Assembly (NCBI GenBank): GCA_021296065.1
Contig: JAGWBD010000021.1
Span: forward strand, 1-32,255
Direction of reading: 5' to 3'
Length of the DNA: 32,255 nt
DNA from: Anaerolineae bacterium
GTDB lineage: Bacteria; Chloroflexota; Anaerolineae; Aggregatilineales; Phototrophicaceae
The notes under the pieces were generated by a model that ran no database searches, was not told the origin of the DNA, and saw nothing but the letters and a program-made list of their open reading frames with translations. Of the stretch, positions 1 to 10,579 are shown piece by piece. The translations under genes were made by a program, and so were the position numbers. The first letter of the stretch is position 1; each line of letters starts with the position of its first letter.

Positions 1-306
1 ACGACCAGCGCGCTCGCGCGCCTCTTCTATGGCGCGAATGTCAATGCTGAAAGATGATTCTGCCAGGTCCGCCAGCACCACGACCTTGTCCGGTCGCACG
101 TCCACCACGCCGCCGTATATCGCAAAGCGCTCCTCGGCCGGTCCCTTGCGCACGATCAGTTCGCCGTAGCCCATCGTCGTCAGGAGAGGCGCGTGGCGCG
201 GCAGCACACCCATTTCACCTTCGCTGCCCGGCAACACGACGATATCGGCCTCCTGTTCCTCAAAGACCTTGCGCTCCTGCGTGACGACCTCGACGTGAAT
301 GGTCAT
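1..306 (-). CDS. atpC: F0F1 ATP synthase subunit epsilon (3' end cut by window edge)
   Basis: This encodes the epsilon subunit of the F1 central stalk, which couples rotation to catalysis and can inhibit ATP hydrolysis. I translated the reverse strand from the ATG at 304-306 and read 102 residues to the window edge. The N-terminal beta-sandwich domain is recognisable, with MTIHVEVVTQERKVF at the start, then PGSEGEMGVLPRHAPLLTT, IYGGVVDV and VVVLADLAE. Only the start of the C-terminal helical hairpin is present, so about 30 residues of a usual 130-140 are missing. The gene starts 3 bases after the atpD stop and has a GGAGA-like ribosome site inside the end of atpD. Identification is firm from the sequence and from its position after atpD. 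Confidence 0.93.
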   Translation of the reverse strand, partial: MTIHVEVVTQERKVFEEQEADIVVLPGSEGEMGVLPRHAPLLTTMGYGELIVRKGPAEERFAIYGGVVDVRPDKVVVLADLAESSFSIDIRAIEEARERAGR

Positions 307-309
307 CGC

Positions 310-2681
<2,372 letters not shown>

Positions 2682-2703
2682 CGGCTATCTCCTGTGGCAG
2701 CCG

Positions 2704-4218
2704 CTACGACTGGGCCCAGCGGGCATTGAAGTCGTTGATGGCGCTCTCGACCTGTTGGGCCACCGAGTCATCCCAGTTTTCGGGGTCGCTCTGAATGCTG
2801 CCCGACAGCGCCGCCGAGTTCGTTTGCCAGTTACGCAGGAAGTCATCCTTCCAGGCGCTGACGCGCTCCACTGGCACGTCGTCCAGCAGGCCGTTGGTGC
2901 CGGCATAGATGATCGCCACCTGGTCGGCCACGCGCATGGGCTGGTACTGCGGCTGCTTGAGCAGCTCGGTCAGGCGCAGGCCGCGGTCCAGTTGCTGCTG
3001 CGTGGAGCGGTCCAGGCCGGAGCCGAACTGGGCGAAGGCCGCCAACGAGGCAAATTGCGCCAGGTCCAGCTTGAGTCGCCCGGCCACGCGTTTCATGGCC
3101 GTCGTCTGCGCGTCACCACCGACGCGGCTGACGCTGATGCCCACGTCCATGGCCGGCCGCTGACCCGCGTAGAAGAGGTCGCTTAGCAGGTAAATCTGGC
3201 CGTCGGTGATGGAAATGACGTTGGTGGGCACGTAGGCCGAGACGTCGCCCAGCAGGGTTTCGATGAAAGGCAGGGCCGTCAGGCTGCCGCCGCCACGCGC
3301 CTCGCTGAGCTGCGCCGCGCGCTCCAACAGGCGGCTGTGCAGGTAAAAAACGTCGCCCGGGTAGGCTTCGCGTCCGGGCGGACGCCGCATCAACAGCGAC
3401 ACCTGGCGGTACGCCCAGGCGTGCTTGGAAAGGTCATCATAGACCACCAGCGCGTCCTGGCCATTTTCCATGAACCATTCGCCGATGGCGCAGCCGGCGT
3501 AGGGCGAAATGTACTGCATGGCTGCCGGGTCCGAGGCCGAGGCCACGACCACCGTGGTGTAGTCCATCGCGCCGGCTTCCTCCAGCAGCGCAACCAGACG
3601 GGCGATCTCACCCTTGCGCTTGCCGATGGCGACGTAGATGCATTTCATGTCCTCTTCCTTCTGGTTGAGGATCGTATCAATGGCCAGCGCCGTCTTGCCG
3701 ATTTGCCGGTCGCCAATGATCAGCTCACGCTGTCCCCGGCCGATGGGCGTCATGGAGTCGATGGCGACGATGCCGGTCTGCATCGGGCGGAAAACGTTGC
3801 GCCTTTCCATCACGCCAGGGGCGATGCGTTCCACGGCGTAATACTCGTCGGAAGCGACCGGCCCGCGTCCGTCCAGCGGGTTACCCAGCGCATCCACCAC
3901 GCGCCCTACCAGTCCTTCGCCCACGGGCACCGAGGCGATGCGGTCCAGCGCGCGGACCTCGTCGCCCTCGTTGATTTCGTCGTATTCGCCCATGATGATG
4001 ACGCCGACGTGCTGGTCTTCCAGGTTGAAAACGATTCCGGCGGAGCCGTTGGCGAAGGACACCAGTTCGCTGAAACGCACGTTCTCCAGACCGGAGACGC
4101 GCGCGATGCCATCGCCCACTTCTTCCACCAGGCCCACCTGCACCGCATCAAAGTGGCGATCATAGGACCGCACCTGCTCCAGCAGTGAGTCAAACATTGT
4201 GCCCGTCACATCCGCCAT
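2704..4218 (-). CDS. atpA: F0F1 ATP synthase subunit alpha
   Basis: This encodes the non-catalytic nucleotide-binding subunit that alternates with beta in the F1 head. The 504-residue product has the normal length. Visible features are the beta-barrel domain (about residues 25-95), the Walker A loop GDRQIGKT at 169-176, the [15 protein letters not shown] segment, the GISVSRVGG arginine-finger region and the helical C-terminal domain. The ATG has a GGGAGAG ribosome site 6-7 bases upstream. It is the first gene of the run atpA-G-D-C. The next upstream gene on this strand is proC, not atpH, so the delta subunit and F0 genes must lie elsewhere. A promoter lies about 70 bases upstream. Confidence 0.98.
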   Translation of the reverse strand: MADVTGTMFDSLLEQVRSYDRHFDAVQVGLVEEVGDGIARVSGLENVRFSELVSFANGSAGIVFNLEDQHVGVIIMGEYDEINEGDEVRALDRIASVPVGEGLVGRVVDALGNPLDGRGPVASDEYYAVERIAPGVMERRNVFRPMQTGIVAIDSMTPIGRGQRELIIGDRQIGKTALAIDTILNQKEEDMKCIYVAIGKRKGEIARLVALLEEAGAMDYTTVVVASASDPAAMQYISPYAGCAIGEWFMENGQDALVVYDDLSKHAWAYRQVSLLMRRPPGREAYPGDVFYLHSRLLERAAQLSEARGGGSLTALPFIETLLGDVSAYVPTNVISITDGQIYLLSDLFYAGQRPAMDVGISVSRVGGDAQTTAMKRVAGRLKLDLAQFASLAAFAQFGSGLDRSTQQQLDRGLRLTELLKQPQYQPMRVADQVAIIYAGTNGLLDDVPVERVSAWKDDFLRNWQTNSAALSGSIQSDPENWDDSVAQQVESAINDFNARWAQS

Positions 4219-4251
4219 AAATCGCTCTCCCGGGATTCTCCGCCCCGCCGC

Positions 4252-4268
4252 AGGGACACATCGTCCCT
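4252..4268 (-). other. Small hairpin in the atpA 5' leader
   Basis: AGGGAC and GTCCCT form a perfect 6-bp stem around a 5-base loop, between the predicted atpA transcription start and its ribosome site. It could affect translation or mRNA stability, but a short stem in high-GC DNA can arise by chance. No known riboswitch or ribosomal-protein leader is recognised. Confidence 0.3.
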
Positions 4269-4290
4269 TGCGAGGCTGCCTCTGCCGCGC

Positions 4291-4319
4291 ATTTTAGCCC
4301 GACCCCTGGCGAATGTCCA
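4291..4319 (-). promoter_or_regulatory. Predicted sigma70-type promoter of atpAGDC
   Basis: On the minus strand a TGGACA -35 element (4314-4319) and a TAAAAT -10 element (4291-4296) are separated by exactly 17 bases. Each matches the consensus at 5 of 6 positions. The expected start near 4284 gives a leader of about 65 bases before the atpA ATG. It lies in the only substantial gap (about 110 bases) between proC and atpA, which supports atpA as the first gene of its own transcript. Confidence 0.6.
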
Positions 4320-4331
4320 TAGTTTCACAAT

Positions 4332-5192
4332 CTACCTTTCCGGGTTCTGGCTGTTGCCATTCAGGCCGCGAATCGTTGCCGCGCCCCCCAGAGAGGCCGA
4401 ACGCTGCCAGGCCGCCCAGACCGCCTGGGCGACAACCGTTCGCAGGCCGCCGCGCTCCAGCTGGTAGAGAGCCTCCGCAGTTGTGCCGCCCGGACTGGTC
4501 ACCTGGTTGCGCAATTCGGCCGGATGCAGACCCGATCGTTCGGCGTAGGAGACCGAGCCCGACATCGACTTGAGTACCAGGCGCTCCGCTTCGCGCCGCG
4601 CGAAACCCATATGCACGCCGACGTCAATCAGCGCTTCCATGAACAGGAAAATATAGGCTGGCGCGCTGCCGCTCAGGGCCGTGGCCATGTCCAGCGCGCC
4701 CTCGTCCTGCTTGTAGAGCTCCTCACCAAATGCGCCCAGCAGTTCCTGCGCCAGCGCCAGACCAGCCTCGTCGGTGGCCTCGTTGGCCGTCCACACGGTG
4801 ATGCCCTGCCCTATCTGGGCCGGCGTGTTGGGCATCGCCCGCACCACGGCCTTGCCGCCGAGGCCGGCATCGATGGTCTCAATACGCACGCCGGCCATAA
4901 TGCTGAGCACGAGGCGGGCGTTGCGGGCGTTGCCAAGTTGCGGCAGGACCTCGGGCAGGGCCTGGGGCTTGATGGCCAGCACGACCACGGAAGCCTCCCG
5001 GATGGCATTGACGTTGTCCGCCGTGGCGCGCACACCGTAGAGCTCGCGCAGTTCCTTGATGCGTTCTGTGCGTGGGTCCGCCGCAATCAATTGCTGCGCC
5101 GCCAGCGTGCCCTTTTCCAGCAGGCCGCGAATCATGGCCTCGCCCATCACGCCACAGCCTATGAAGCCCAGCGTCTCGTCAGCGAAATTCAT
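4332..5192 (-). CDS. proC: Pyrroline-5-carboxylate reductase
   Basis: This enzyme reduces 1-pyrroline-5-carboxylate to L-proline with NAD(P)H, the last step of proline synthesis. The 286-residue product starts with a Rossmann fold (GFIGCGVMG, residues 9-17), has the AIKPQ segment at 73-77, the MPNTPAQIGQG motif at 120-130, and the C-terminal dimerisation and substrate domain with LSGSAPAYIFLFMEAL (173-188) and the signature VTSPGGTTAEAL (231-242). It is a little longer than the common 265-280. The ATG has a GGAG site 8 bases upstream and follows the epimerase stop by 13 bases. It is the last gene of the run that begins near 9185; proB and proA are not in the window. Confidence 0.96.
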   Translation of the reverse strand: MNFADETLGFIGCGVMGEAMIRGLLEKGTLAAQQLIAADPRTERIKELRELYGVRATADNVNAIREASVVVLAIKPQALPEVLPQLGNARNARLVLSIMAGVRIETIDAGLGGKAVVRAMPNTPAQIGQGITVWTANEATDEAGLALAQELLGAFGEELYKQDEGALDMATALSGSAPAYIFLFMEALIDVGVHMGFARREAERLVLKSMSGSVSYAERSGLHPAELRNQVTSPGGTTAEALYQLERGGLRTVVAQAVWAAWQRSASLGGAATIRGLNGNSQNPER

Positions 5193-5205
5193 CCTGGCTT
5201 CTCCA

Positions 5206-6162
5206 TCAGTTTTTCAACCCGGTTTCCTGCGCAAGTTCCCGCATCCATTCGATTTCCCGCCGCAAGCCTTCCACCGGGCTGGTGCGCGGCGCGAAATCCA
5301 GCAAGCGCCTCGCCTTGCTGATGTCCGCGCAGGTGCGCAACTGGTCCCCGTGACGCCGCGGTTGCAGGGAGAAGCGCGGGGCAGCGCCCATCAGTGACTG
5401 CACCAGGTCAATGAGTTCGCCGCTGCGGTAATCGCGATCATTACCGATATTGATTACTTCGCCGTTGCAGTCGGCATGGCGCTCAAGGACCCGTTCCATG
5501 GCATCCATCACGTCATCCACGTAGGTGAAGGAACGGGAGTGCTCGCGGCTGCCTTCGTAAAGCGGACAGGCCGGCCCACCCAAAGCGCTGCCAATCAGGC
5601 GCGGAAAGAGTTTGTCGGGCCGCTCCCGTTCGCCATAGACGGAGAACAGGCGCAGCGAGCAGGCGGGGATTCCATCTTCCCGCTGCCGCGCCAGCACCAG
5701 TTGCTCGGCCGCCAGTTTCGTCACACCGTAATGCGACACCGGTTGCGGGGCGGCGCTTTCCGGCGCGGTGGCCTCATGCCCGTAAATGGACGACGTGGAG
5801 ATGTTGACGAAAAACTGCAGGCTGGATGACCTGCGCAGCGCCTCCAGCAGGCACCAGGTCGCCTGCAGATTGTTGCGCACATAGCTGGCAAAGGGCGTGA
5901 CTGCCGAATTGCCTGGCTGGGCCGCTGCATGAAAGACGATTTCGCTGCCAGCCACCAGGTCTGCGAGATCTGCGGCGGTCAGGTCCGCTTCCAGCAATTC
6001 ACAACCTGCCGCGCGCACCGACCGGGCATTGCGCACTTTCAGGGGGCGCGCGTAGTAGCTGTCAAAGTTGTCGAGGCCGCGCACCTGATGACCGGCCGCG
6101 GCCATCCGTTCGGCCAGGTGCGAGCCAATAAAACCGGCAGCGCCGGTCACGAGCACCTTCAT
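5206..6162 (-). CDS. NAD-dependent sugar-nucleotide epimerase/dehydratase (extended SDR)
   Basis: This is a short-chain dehydrogenase of the extended family that acts on nucleotide-activated sugars, probably a 4-epimerase or dehydratase. The 318-residue product has the N-terminal NAD-binding TGAAGFIGSH motif (residues 6-15), a VFHAAAQPG segment, the catalytic STSSIYG serine region (122-128), and YGVTK with Tyr145 and Lys149. RSFTYVDDVMDAM in the C-terminal half is the usual UDP-sugar epimerase pattern. It resembles UDP-glucuronate or UDP-glucose 4-epimerases, but the substrate cannot be read from sequence. The start codon overlaps the stop of the enolase-family gene in an ATGA junction. The job of a sugar epimerase beside proC and a racemase-like enzyme is not evident from context. 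Confidence 0.88.
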   Translation of the reverse strand: MKVLVTGAAGFIGSHLAERMAAAGHQVRGLDNFDSYYARPLKVRNARSVRAAGCELLEADLTAADLADLVAGSEIVFHAAAQPGNSAVTPFASYVRNNLQATWCLLEALRRSSSLQFFVNISTSSIYGHEATAPESAAPQPVSHYGVTKLAAEQLVLARQREDGIPACSLRLFSVYGERERPDKLFPRLIGSALGGPACPLYEGSREHSRSFTYVDDVMDAMERVLERHADCNGEVINIGNDRDYRSGELIDLVQSLMGAAPRFSLQPRRHGDQLRTCADISKARRLLDFAPRTSPVEGLRREIEWMRELAQETGLKN

Positions 6163-7352
6163 GACAACGGCGTTCCCTGCAGGGCCGGCACACGGTAGGG
6201 ATAGCGCTCACGCCAACGCTGCATCGCTTCCTGCAGTCGATCGGGCTGCACCTCCACGCCGATGCCGGGCCCACGCGGCACCCGAATCCGGCTGCCGCTT
6301 TCCAGCTCGAAAGCCGGCTCGCTGATGTCGGGATCGTAGTATCGTGAGGTCGCCGAGATGTCGCTGGGCAGGGTCACACCCGGCAGTGAGGCGAAGGCCA
6401 GGTTGGCGGCGCGACCGACGCCGGTCTCCAGCAAACCGCCGATCCACAGCGGGACCTGGTTTTCCATACAAAACCGGTAAATCGCCAGACTCTCCGTGTA
6501 GCCGCTTACCCGTGCGGGCTTGAGGTTGATGATACGACAGGCGCCAAGTTCGAGCGCCAGGCGGGCGTCGTTGGCGCTGTGGATGCTCTCATCCAGACAG
6601 ATGTCGCTGCGCATTTGTGGCTGCAGTTTGCTGTGCTCGTAAATGTCGTCCCAGGCCAGCGGTTGCTCAACCATCAACAGGTTGAAGTCATCCAGCTGGC
6701 GCAGATGCTCCGCATCCCTGAGCGTGTAGGCGCTGTTGGCGTCCAGCATCAGCGTGATGTCCGGCAGCGTCGCACGCACGCCACGCGCCAGTTCCAGGTC
6801 CCAGCCAGGTTTGATTTTTAGCTTGATGCGTCCATAGCCTTCGGCGAGCCGTTTTTCGATGATGCCCAGCGTCTCCGCCACCGTTGGCTGAATGCCGATA
6901 CTGACTCCCACCAGCGCCCGGTCGCGTGGCTCGTGGCCCGCCGGCAGGTATCGCGCGAACAGTTGCGCCAGGGGCAGGCCGTTTTGTCGTGCAAGGGCAT
7001 CCCAGACGGCGGCCTCCAGCCCGTGTTTGGCCAAAGGGTGGCCACGCACCTGCGCCAGCAGAGGTGGTATTTCCGTGGCGCTGCGCACACACTTGCCGAG
7101 GACCCGCGGGACGAGGAATTCCTGCAAGACGTGCAGCGACGTGCCCATCGTTTCTGCGCTGTAGCCCGGGTTGATCTCGGCCGAGGTCTCACCCCAACCG
7201 GTGACGCCCTCCACCGTTTCCAGGCGCAGCAAAATGGCCGCCTTGAAGGGTTCGTTGCCGAAGCTCGTGCCCAGGCGTTCCACCAGCGGCAAGGCCACCG
7301 GATACAACTGGACCGATCGAATGGTGACGGGCTTCAGCTCAGCTACCGTCAA
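6159..7352 (-). CDS. N-succinylamino acid racemase / o-succinylbenzoate synthase family enzyme
   Basis: This enolase-superfamily enzyme belongs to the NSAR/OSBS group, whose members make o-succinylbenzoate for menaquinone or racemise N-succinyl amino acids. The 397-residue product keeps the full active site: the KLK pair at 177-179, metal ligands Asp204 (LMLDAN), Glu229 (VEQPL) and Asp254 (CLDESI), Lys278 (NLKPARVSG), and a GGLLETGVGR segment near the end of the barrel. The start is TTG, chosen because GGGAGG lies 6 bases upstream; it overlaps the GNAT gene by 14 bases. No other menaquinone gene is in the window. The adjacent GNAT gene matches the known pairing of NSAR with an N-succinyltransferase in D-to-L amino acid conversion, so NSAR activity is the better guess, though OSBS (menC) cannot be excluded. 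Confidence 0.85.
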   Translation of the reverse strand: MTVAELKPVTIRSVQLYPVALPLVERLGTSFGNEPFKAAILLRLETVEGVTGWGETSAEINPGYSAETMGTSLHVLQEFLVPRVLGKCVRSATEIPPLLAQVRGHPLAKHGLEAAVWDALARQNGLPLAQLFARYLPAGHEPRDRALVGVSIGIQPTVAETLGIIEKRLAEGYGRIKLKIKPGWDLELARGVRATLPDITLMLDANSAYTLRDAEHLRQLDDFNLLMVEQPLAWDDIYEHSKLQPQMRSDICLDESIHSANDARLALELGACRIINLKPARVSGYTESLAIYRFCMENQVPLWIGGLLETGVGRAANLAFASLPGVTLPSDISATSRYYDPDISEPAFELESGSRIRVPRGPGIGVEVQPDRLQEAMQRWRERYPYRVPALQGTPLS

Positions 7353-8229
7353 CGGGCACCTCCCGGCTCGCCGGCGCGCTAACGTAAAACAGTCGCTCCC
7401 GTTCGTCCAGCGTCAGGCGAACACAGTCCTGCAGCACGTGGCCGGCAGCCAACAGGCTCTTGATGGCCGCGCGCAAATGCAGAATCCATCCCTGCGCGAG
7501 GTGCGCGTCCTGACGCAGCAACGCCGGAAAATCGACCGGCAACTCCAACAGCGCCGGGCCGCAGGCCGGCAGCGCGCCAGGCCTGCCCGGATGCGGCAGA
7601 CCGTCTTCGTCATACTGGACCCGGTTTAGCAGCGGCGCGCCGGATGTCAGCAGAGAACCGTAATCCTCGGCGGGCTCCTCGCCGGCGGCCAACGCGCATA
7701 CGCGATCGCCGTCCAGTTGCCAGTCGACCTGCAGGCGGTCCGGGCTGCCCTTGTCGGCGAGTCCGCCCGGCCCTGCCGGTCCAAAATAGTCTTCGCTGTA
7801 ACGCGTGGCCCGCGCGCCAAGACGATGCAGGTTCAACCAGGCGTTGGGCGCCTGAAGCGGGTCAAAAGTCCAGCGCACCAGACGAATGCCCTGGGACAGC
7901 GCCCGCTCGCGTTGCGCAAGTTTCAGGCGCCGCGCCAGCCCGCGGTTACGCCAACTGCCATGCACAACCATGCGCTTGGACACCAGATAGGGGCTGACCG
8001 CCCCTGTTGCGCTGCACGAGAGGCCGGGCAGCCCCACCAAAATCGCGACCAGTTGGCCCTCGCCGGGCTCAAACGCCCCCAACACGTGCCCGCCGTGTTG
8101 CGCAAGGGTGAAAAGCATGTGGCCCGGCACGATGGCCTCCGGGCGGGACCCCCAGTAGCTGCGTTGCAGTTCGACGGCCGCTTCCATTTCATCAAGCGAG
8201 GTCAACAAACGGATGTCGGCTTTTCTCAC
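7339..8229 (-). CDS. GNAT-family acyltransferase, possible amino acid N-succinyltransferase
   Basis: This 296-residue protein has a GNAT acyl-CoA fold in its N-terminal half: LVAILVGLPG, then VSKRMVVHGSWRNRGLARRLKLAQRERA, which is the acetyl-CoA pyrophosphate-binding loop, and TFDPLQAPNAWLNLHRLGA. The C-terminal half is less conserved. I place the start at the GTG at 8227-8229, which forms a GTGA overlap with the upstream stop and puts the conserved IRLLTSLDEM segment near the N-terminus; an ATG at 8299-8301 would add 24 unconserved residues. This predicted-acetyltransferase type is known next to NSAR/OSBS genes, and in Geobacillus a GNAT partner of NSAR N-succinylates D-amino acids. That role is inferred here from the overlap with the racemase-like gene. 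Confidence 0.8.
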   Translation of the reverse strand: MRKADIRLLTSLDEMEAAVELQRSYWGSRPEAIVPGHMLFTLAQHGGHVLGAFEPGEGQLVAILVGLPGLSCSATGAVSPYLVSKRMVVHGSWRNRGLARRLKLAQRERALSQGIRLVRWTFDPLQAPNAWLNLHRLGARATRYSEDYFGPAGPGGLADKGSPDRLQVDWQLDGDRVCALAAGEEPAEDYGSLLTSGAPLLNRVQYDEDGLPHPGRPGALPACGPALLELPVDFPALLRQDAHLAQGWILHLRAAIKSLLAAGHVLQDCVRLTLDERERLFYVSAPASREVPVDGS

Positions 8230-9185
8230 CCCGGGATCCCTCGCGGATGGGGACGCAGTGAAGTCTCGGCGAGTTGGCGCCAGCCGTGTTTCCGCGGCCA
8301 TTGCACCAGGCTGTCTTCAAGACGCCGTGGCCGTACGCCAAAATTCGTCCAGGCGTTTCCCAGACCGGTCACCCGGCTTATGGCCAGCAGGTCCAGCATC
8401 TGGGGAGTCATCATGACGCGTGGAAACACACGGCTGTAAAGCACAGCCATGCGTCGCAACAGCCAGGGAGGCACGGACACAAGCAGACGCGGCATGTGCC
8501 ACAGGCGCATCAGTGTGCGCAACAGGTCACGCAGGGAGATGTATTCGGGGCCGCCAATCTCCAGCAGATGGTCCACCAGAGCGATCCGTTCCAGACAGGC
8601 CGTCAGGGCCTGCACCAGATCATCCACGTGGATGGGCTGCAGCACCACCTCACCCTGACCGGGCATCGCAAAGAAAAGTGGATTGGCGCGCAGCGAAAGC
8701 AACATAGCGTTGATGAAGGAATCGTCCTCTCCAAAAGCCATGGCGCTGCGTACAATGGTCCACGCCAGTCCGCTCTGACGCAAGGTGCTCTCTACCACGC
8801 CCTTTACCTGCAGCAGGGGCCAGGCGGCCTCGCGTGCGGCGCCGAGATGACTGAGCGTAATGATGCGCCCGACCCGCGCGGCGCGCGCGGCGCGCACCAG
8901 GTTTCGTACGCCGGCCACTTCATAGCGCTGCAGGTCTCGCGTCCGGCCCCACCATTGCGCGCTGGCCAAATGAAAGATCACGTGAACGCCCGTGACTGCG
9001 CGATAAAGAGACTCTTCGTCCAGCAAATGGCCGCCCGCCAGTTCCGGCAGCGGCAACCCTGCATGGGTCAGGCGGGCCACGTCCCTGCCAGGGGGCACCA
9101 GACAACGCACTGTCAGACCCTGTCCGAGCAAATGCGCCACCAGATGACGGCCCACAAAACCTGACGCACCGGTTACCAGAATCAT
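8226..9185 (-). CDS. NmrA-like / NDUFA9-like NAD(P)-binding protein (atypical SDR)
   Basis: This 319-residue protein has an N-terminal Rossmann fold (ILVTGASGFVGRH, residues 2-14) and the VIFHLAS segment of extended SDRs. Lys128 is kept in LQVKG, but the residue four places before it is Leu124, not the catalytic Tyr, so it is probably an atypical SDR that binds NAD(P) or quinone-linked partners rather than a standard dehydrogenase. PIHVDDLVQAL and the C-terminal VPPWLLRR region are typical of NDUFA9-like and NmrA-like proteins. The ATG at 9183-9185 is preferred because GGAGAGG lies 3 bases before it and the Rossmann strand begins at once; a longer reading frame to 9242 would run through the promoter. 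It is the first gene of the run to proC. Confidence 0.82.
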   Translation of the reverse strand: MILVTGASGFVGRHLVAHLLGQGLTVRCLVPPGRDVARLTHAGLPLPELAGGHLLDEESLYRAVTGVHVIFHLASAQWWGRTRDLQRYEVAGVRNLVRAARAARVGRIITLSHLGAAREAAWPLLQVKGVVESTLRQSGLAWTIVRSAMAFGEDDSFINAMLLSLRANPLFFAMPGQGEVVLQPIHVDDLVQALTACLERIALVDHLLEIGGPEYISLRDLLRTLMRLWHMPRLLVSVPPWLLRRMAVLYSRVFPRVMMTPQMLDLLAISRVTGLGNAWTNFGVRPRRLEDSLVQWPRKHGWRQLAETSLRPHPRGIPG

Positions 9186-9208
9186 TGGCCTCTCCGCGCC
9201 TGGTCGGC

Positions 9209-9238
9209 AGTATAGCACAGGGCCTTGCTTGCAGTCAG
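9209..9238 (-). promoter_or_regulatory. Predicted promoter of the NmrA-like gene run (minus strand)
   Basis: On the minus strand a TATACT -10 element (9209-9214) is preceded by TGC, giving an extended -10, and a CTGACT -35 element (9233-9238) lies 18 bases upstream. The -10 matches at 5 of 6 positions and the -35 at 4 of 6. The start would fall about 20 bases before the ATG of the NmrA-like gene. It lies back to back with the fabF promoter. Confidence 0.5.
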
Positions 9239-9251
9239 CCAAGCTTGCCTG

Positions 9252-9260
9252 TGTTATAAT
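9252..9260 (+). promoter_or_regulatory. Predicted extended -10 promoter of fabF-fabH
   Basis: TGTTATAAT is a perfect extended -10 (TGnTATAAT) with a full-consensus TATAAT at 9255-9260. The best -35 at 17 bases is CAGTCA, a poor match, as is usual for extended -10 promoters. The start near 9267 gives a leader of about 50 bases before the fabF ATG at 9317. Confidence 0.6.
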
Positions 9261-9316
9261 TGTGCATTGGCCTGGCAGTTTCGCCAGCGAATTCCGGGTC
9301 GGGCTGGAGGGAAGCG

Positions 9317-10579
9317 ATGGGAAATCGCCGTCGGGTCGTTGTGACCGGGATGGGAATCATTTGTCCGACCGGCAACGACGTCGAGGAAGCCTGGGTCAAT
9401 GCCCGCAACGGGGTGACGGGCATCGACACCATCACCAGCTTTGATACCAGCGGGCTGGAAAACCATTTCGCCGGTGAAGTGCGTAACTTTGACGCCAGGG
9501 CCTTTCTGGGCCGTCGCGAAGTGCGTCGCACGGATCGGGTGACCCACCTGGGTCTGTATGCCGCGCAACAGGCCATCGATGACTCCGGCCTGGAAGTGAC
9601 GGAGAAGAACCGTTACGACGTCGGCTGCGTAATGGGTTCCGGGATAGGCGGAATCGGCTCGCTCTTTGAGAGCATTCGCCAGTTTCTCGAGAAAGGTGCA
9701 AGCAGCGTCAGTCCCCTGATGGTCCCCATGATGTTGCCGGACAGCCCCTCCGGCAAGGTTTCGATGAAGTGGGGCTTGCGCGGCCCCAATTTCGCCATTT
9801 CAACCGCCTGCGCCACCGGCAACAACAGTATCGGCGAGGCGACCGAAATCATCAGGCGCGGGGCCGCGACCGCCATTCTCGCCGGCAGCAGCGAGGCCGC
9901 CCTCAGTGCGATAACCATCGCCAGTTTCAACAACATGCGCGCCATCTCGCGCCGCAATGACGAGCCGAAACGGGCCTCAAGACCATTTGACGTCGATCGC
10001 GACGGTTTCGTCGTGGCCGAAGGCGCCGCCATGCTCATGCTGGAAGACCTTGAGCATGCGCTGGCCCGCGGCGCCCGCATTCATGCCGAGATTCTGGGCT
10101 ATGGCCATACCTCCGATGCCTTTCACATCACCGCGCCCCTGGAGACCGGCGAGGGCGCAGCCACGGCCATCACGCAGGCGTTGGACAATGCCGGTCTGGA
10201 AGCAACGCAGATCGACTACATCAATGCGCACGGCACCAGCACGCCGCTCAACGACGTGAGCGAGACCAGCGCCATCAAGCACGCCTTCGGCGACGATGCC
10301 GGCGACATCCCGATCAGTTCGACGAAATCGGTAACCGGTCATCTGATGGGCGCCGCCGGTTCGGTGGAAGCCGTCTTCGCCATAAAGGCCATGCAGGACA
10401 ACTTCATCCCGCCAACCATCAATCTGGACAATCAGGACCCGAATTGTGACCTGGACTATACGCCCAACCAGGGCCGTAGCAGCACTCTGGAGCGCGTGAT
10501 GAGCAATTCCTTCGGCTTCGGCGGTCATAACGCCGTGCTGATATTCGGCGACTACAACCCCAATGGCGACGCACGGTAA
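9317..10579 (+). CDS. fabF: 3-oxoacyl-[acyl-carrier-protein] synthase II (KAS II)
   Basis: This condensing enzyme extends acyl-ACP with malonyl-ACP in type II fatty acid synthesis. The 420-residue product has the complete Cys-His-His triad: Cys165 in STACATG, His305 in NAHGTSTPLND and His342 in VTGHLMGAAGS, with Lys337 in SSTKS. The C-terminal SNSFGFGGHNAVLIF signature is present. The ATG at 9317 is chosen because GGAGG lies 7 bases before it and MGNRRRVVVTGMG is the family's N-terminus; the frame is open upstream to 9260 but that segment contains the promoter. It overlaps fabH by 17 bases. No acpP, fabD or fabG is nearby, so this is a two-gene fatty-acid unit. Confidence 0.96.
   Translation: MGNRRRVVVTGMGIICPTGNDVEEAWVNARNGVTGIDTITSFDTSGLENHFAGEVRNFDARAFLGRREVRRTDRVTHLGLYAAQQAIDDSGLEVTEKNRYDVGCVMGSGIGGIGSLFESIRQFLEKGASSVSPLMVPMMLPDSPSGKVSMKWGLRGPNFAISTACATGNNSIGEATEIIRRGAATAILAGSSEAALSAITIASFNNMRAISRRNDEPKRASRPFDVDRDGFVVAEGAAMLMLEDLEHALARGARIHAEILGYGHTSDAFHITAPLETGEGAATAITQALDNAGLEATQIDYINAHGTSTPLNDVSETSAIKHAFGDDAGDIPISSTKSVTGHLMGAAGSVEAVFAIKAMQDNFIPPTINLDNQDPNCDLDYTPNQGRSSTLERVMSNSFGFGGHNAVLIFGDYNPNGDAR

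Noticed and set aside
9242-9260. Longer starts for the NmrA-like gene (from 9242) and fabF (from 9260)
   Set aside because: Both would run through the divergent promoters; strong ribosome sites and conserved N-termini mark the shorter starts at 9185 and 9317.
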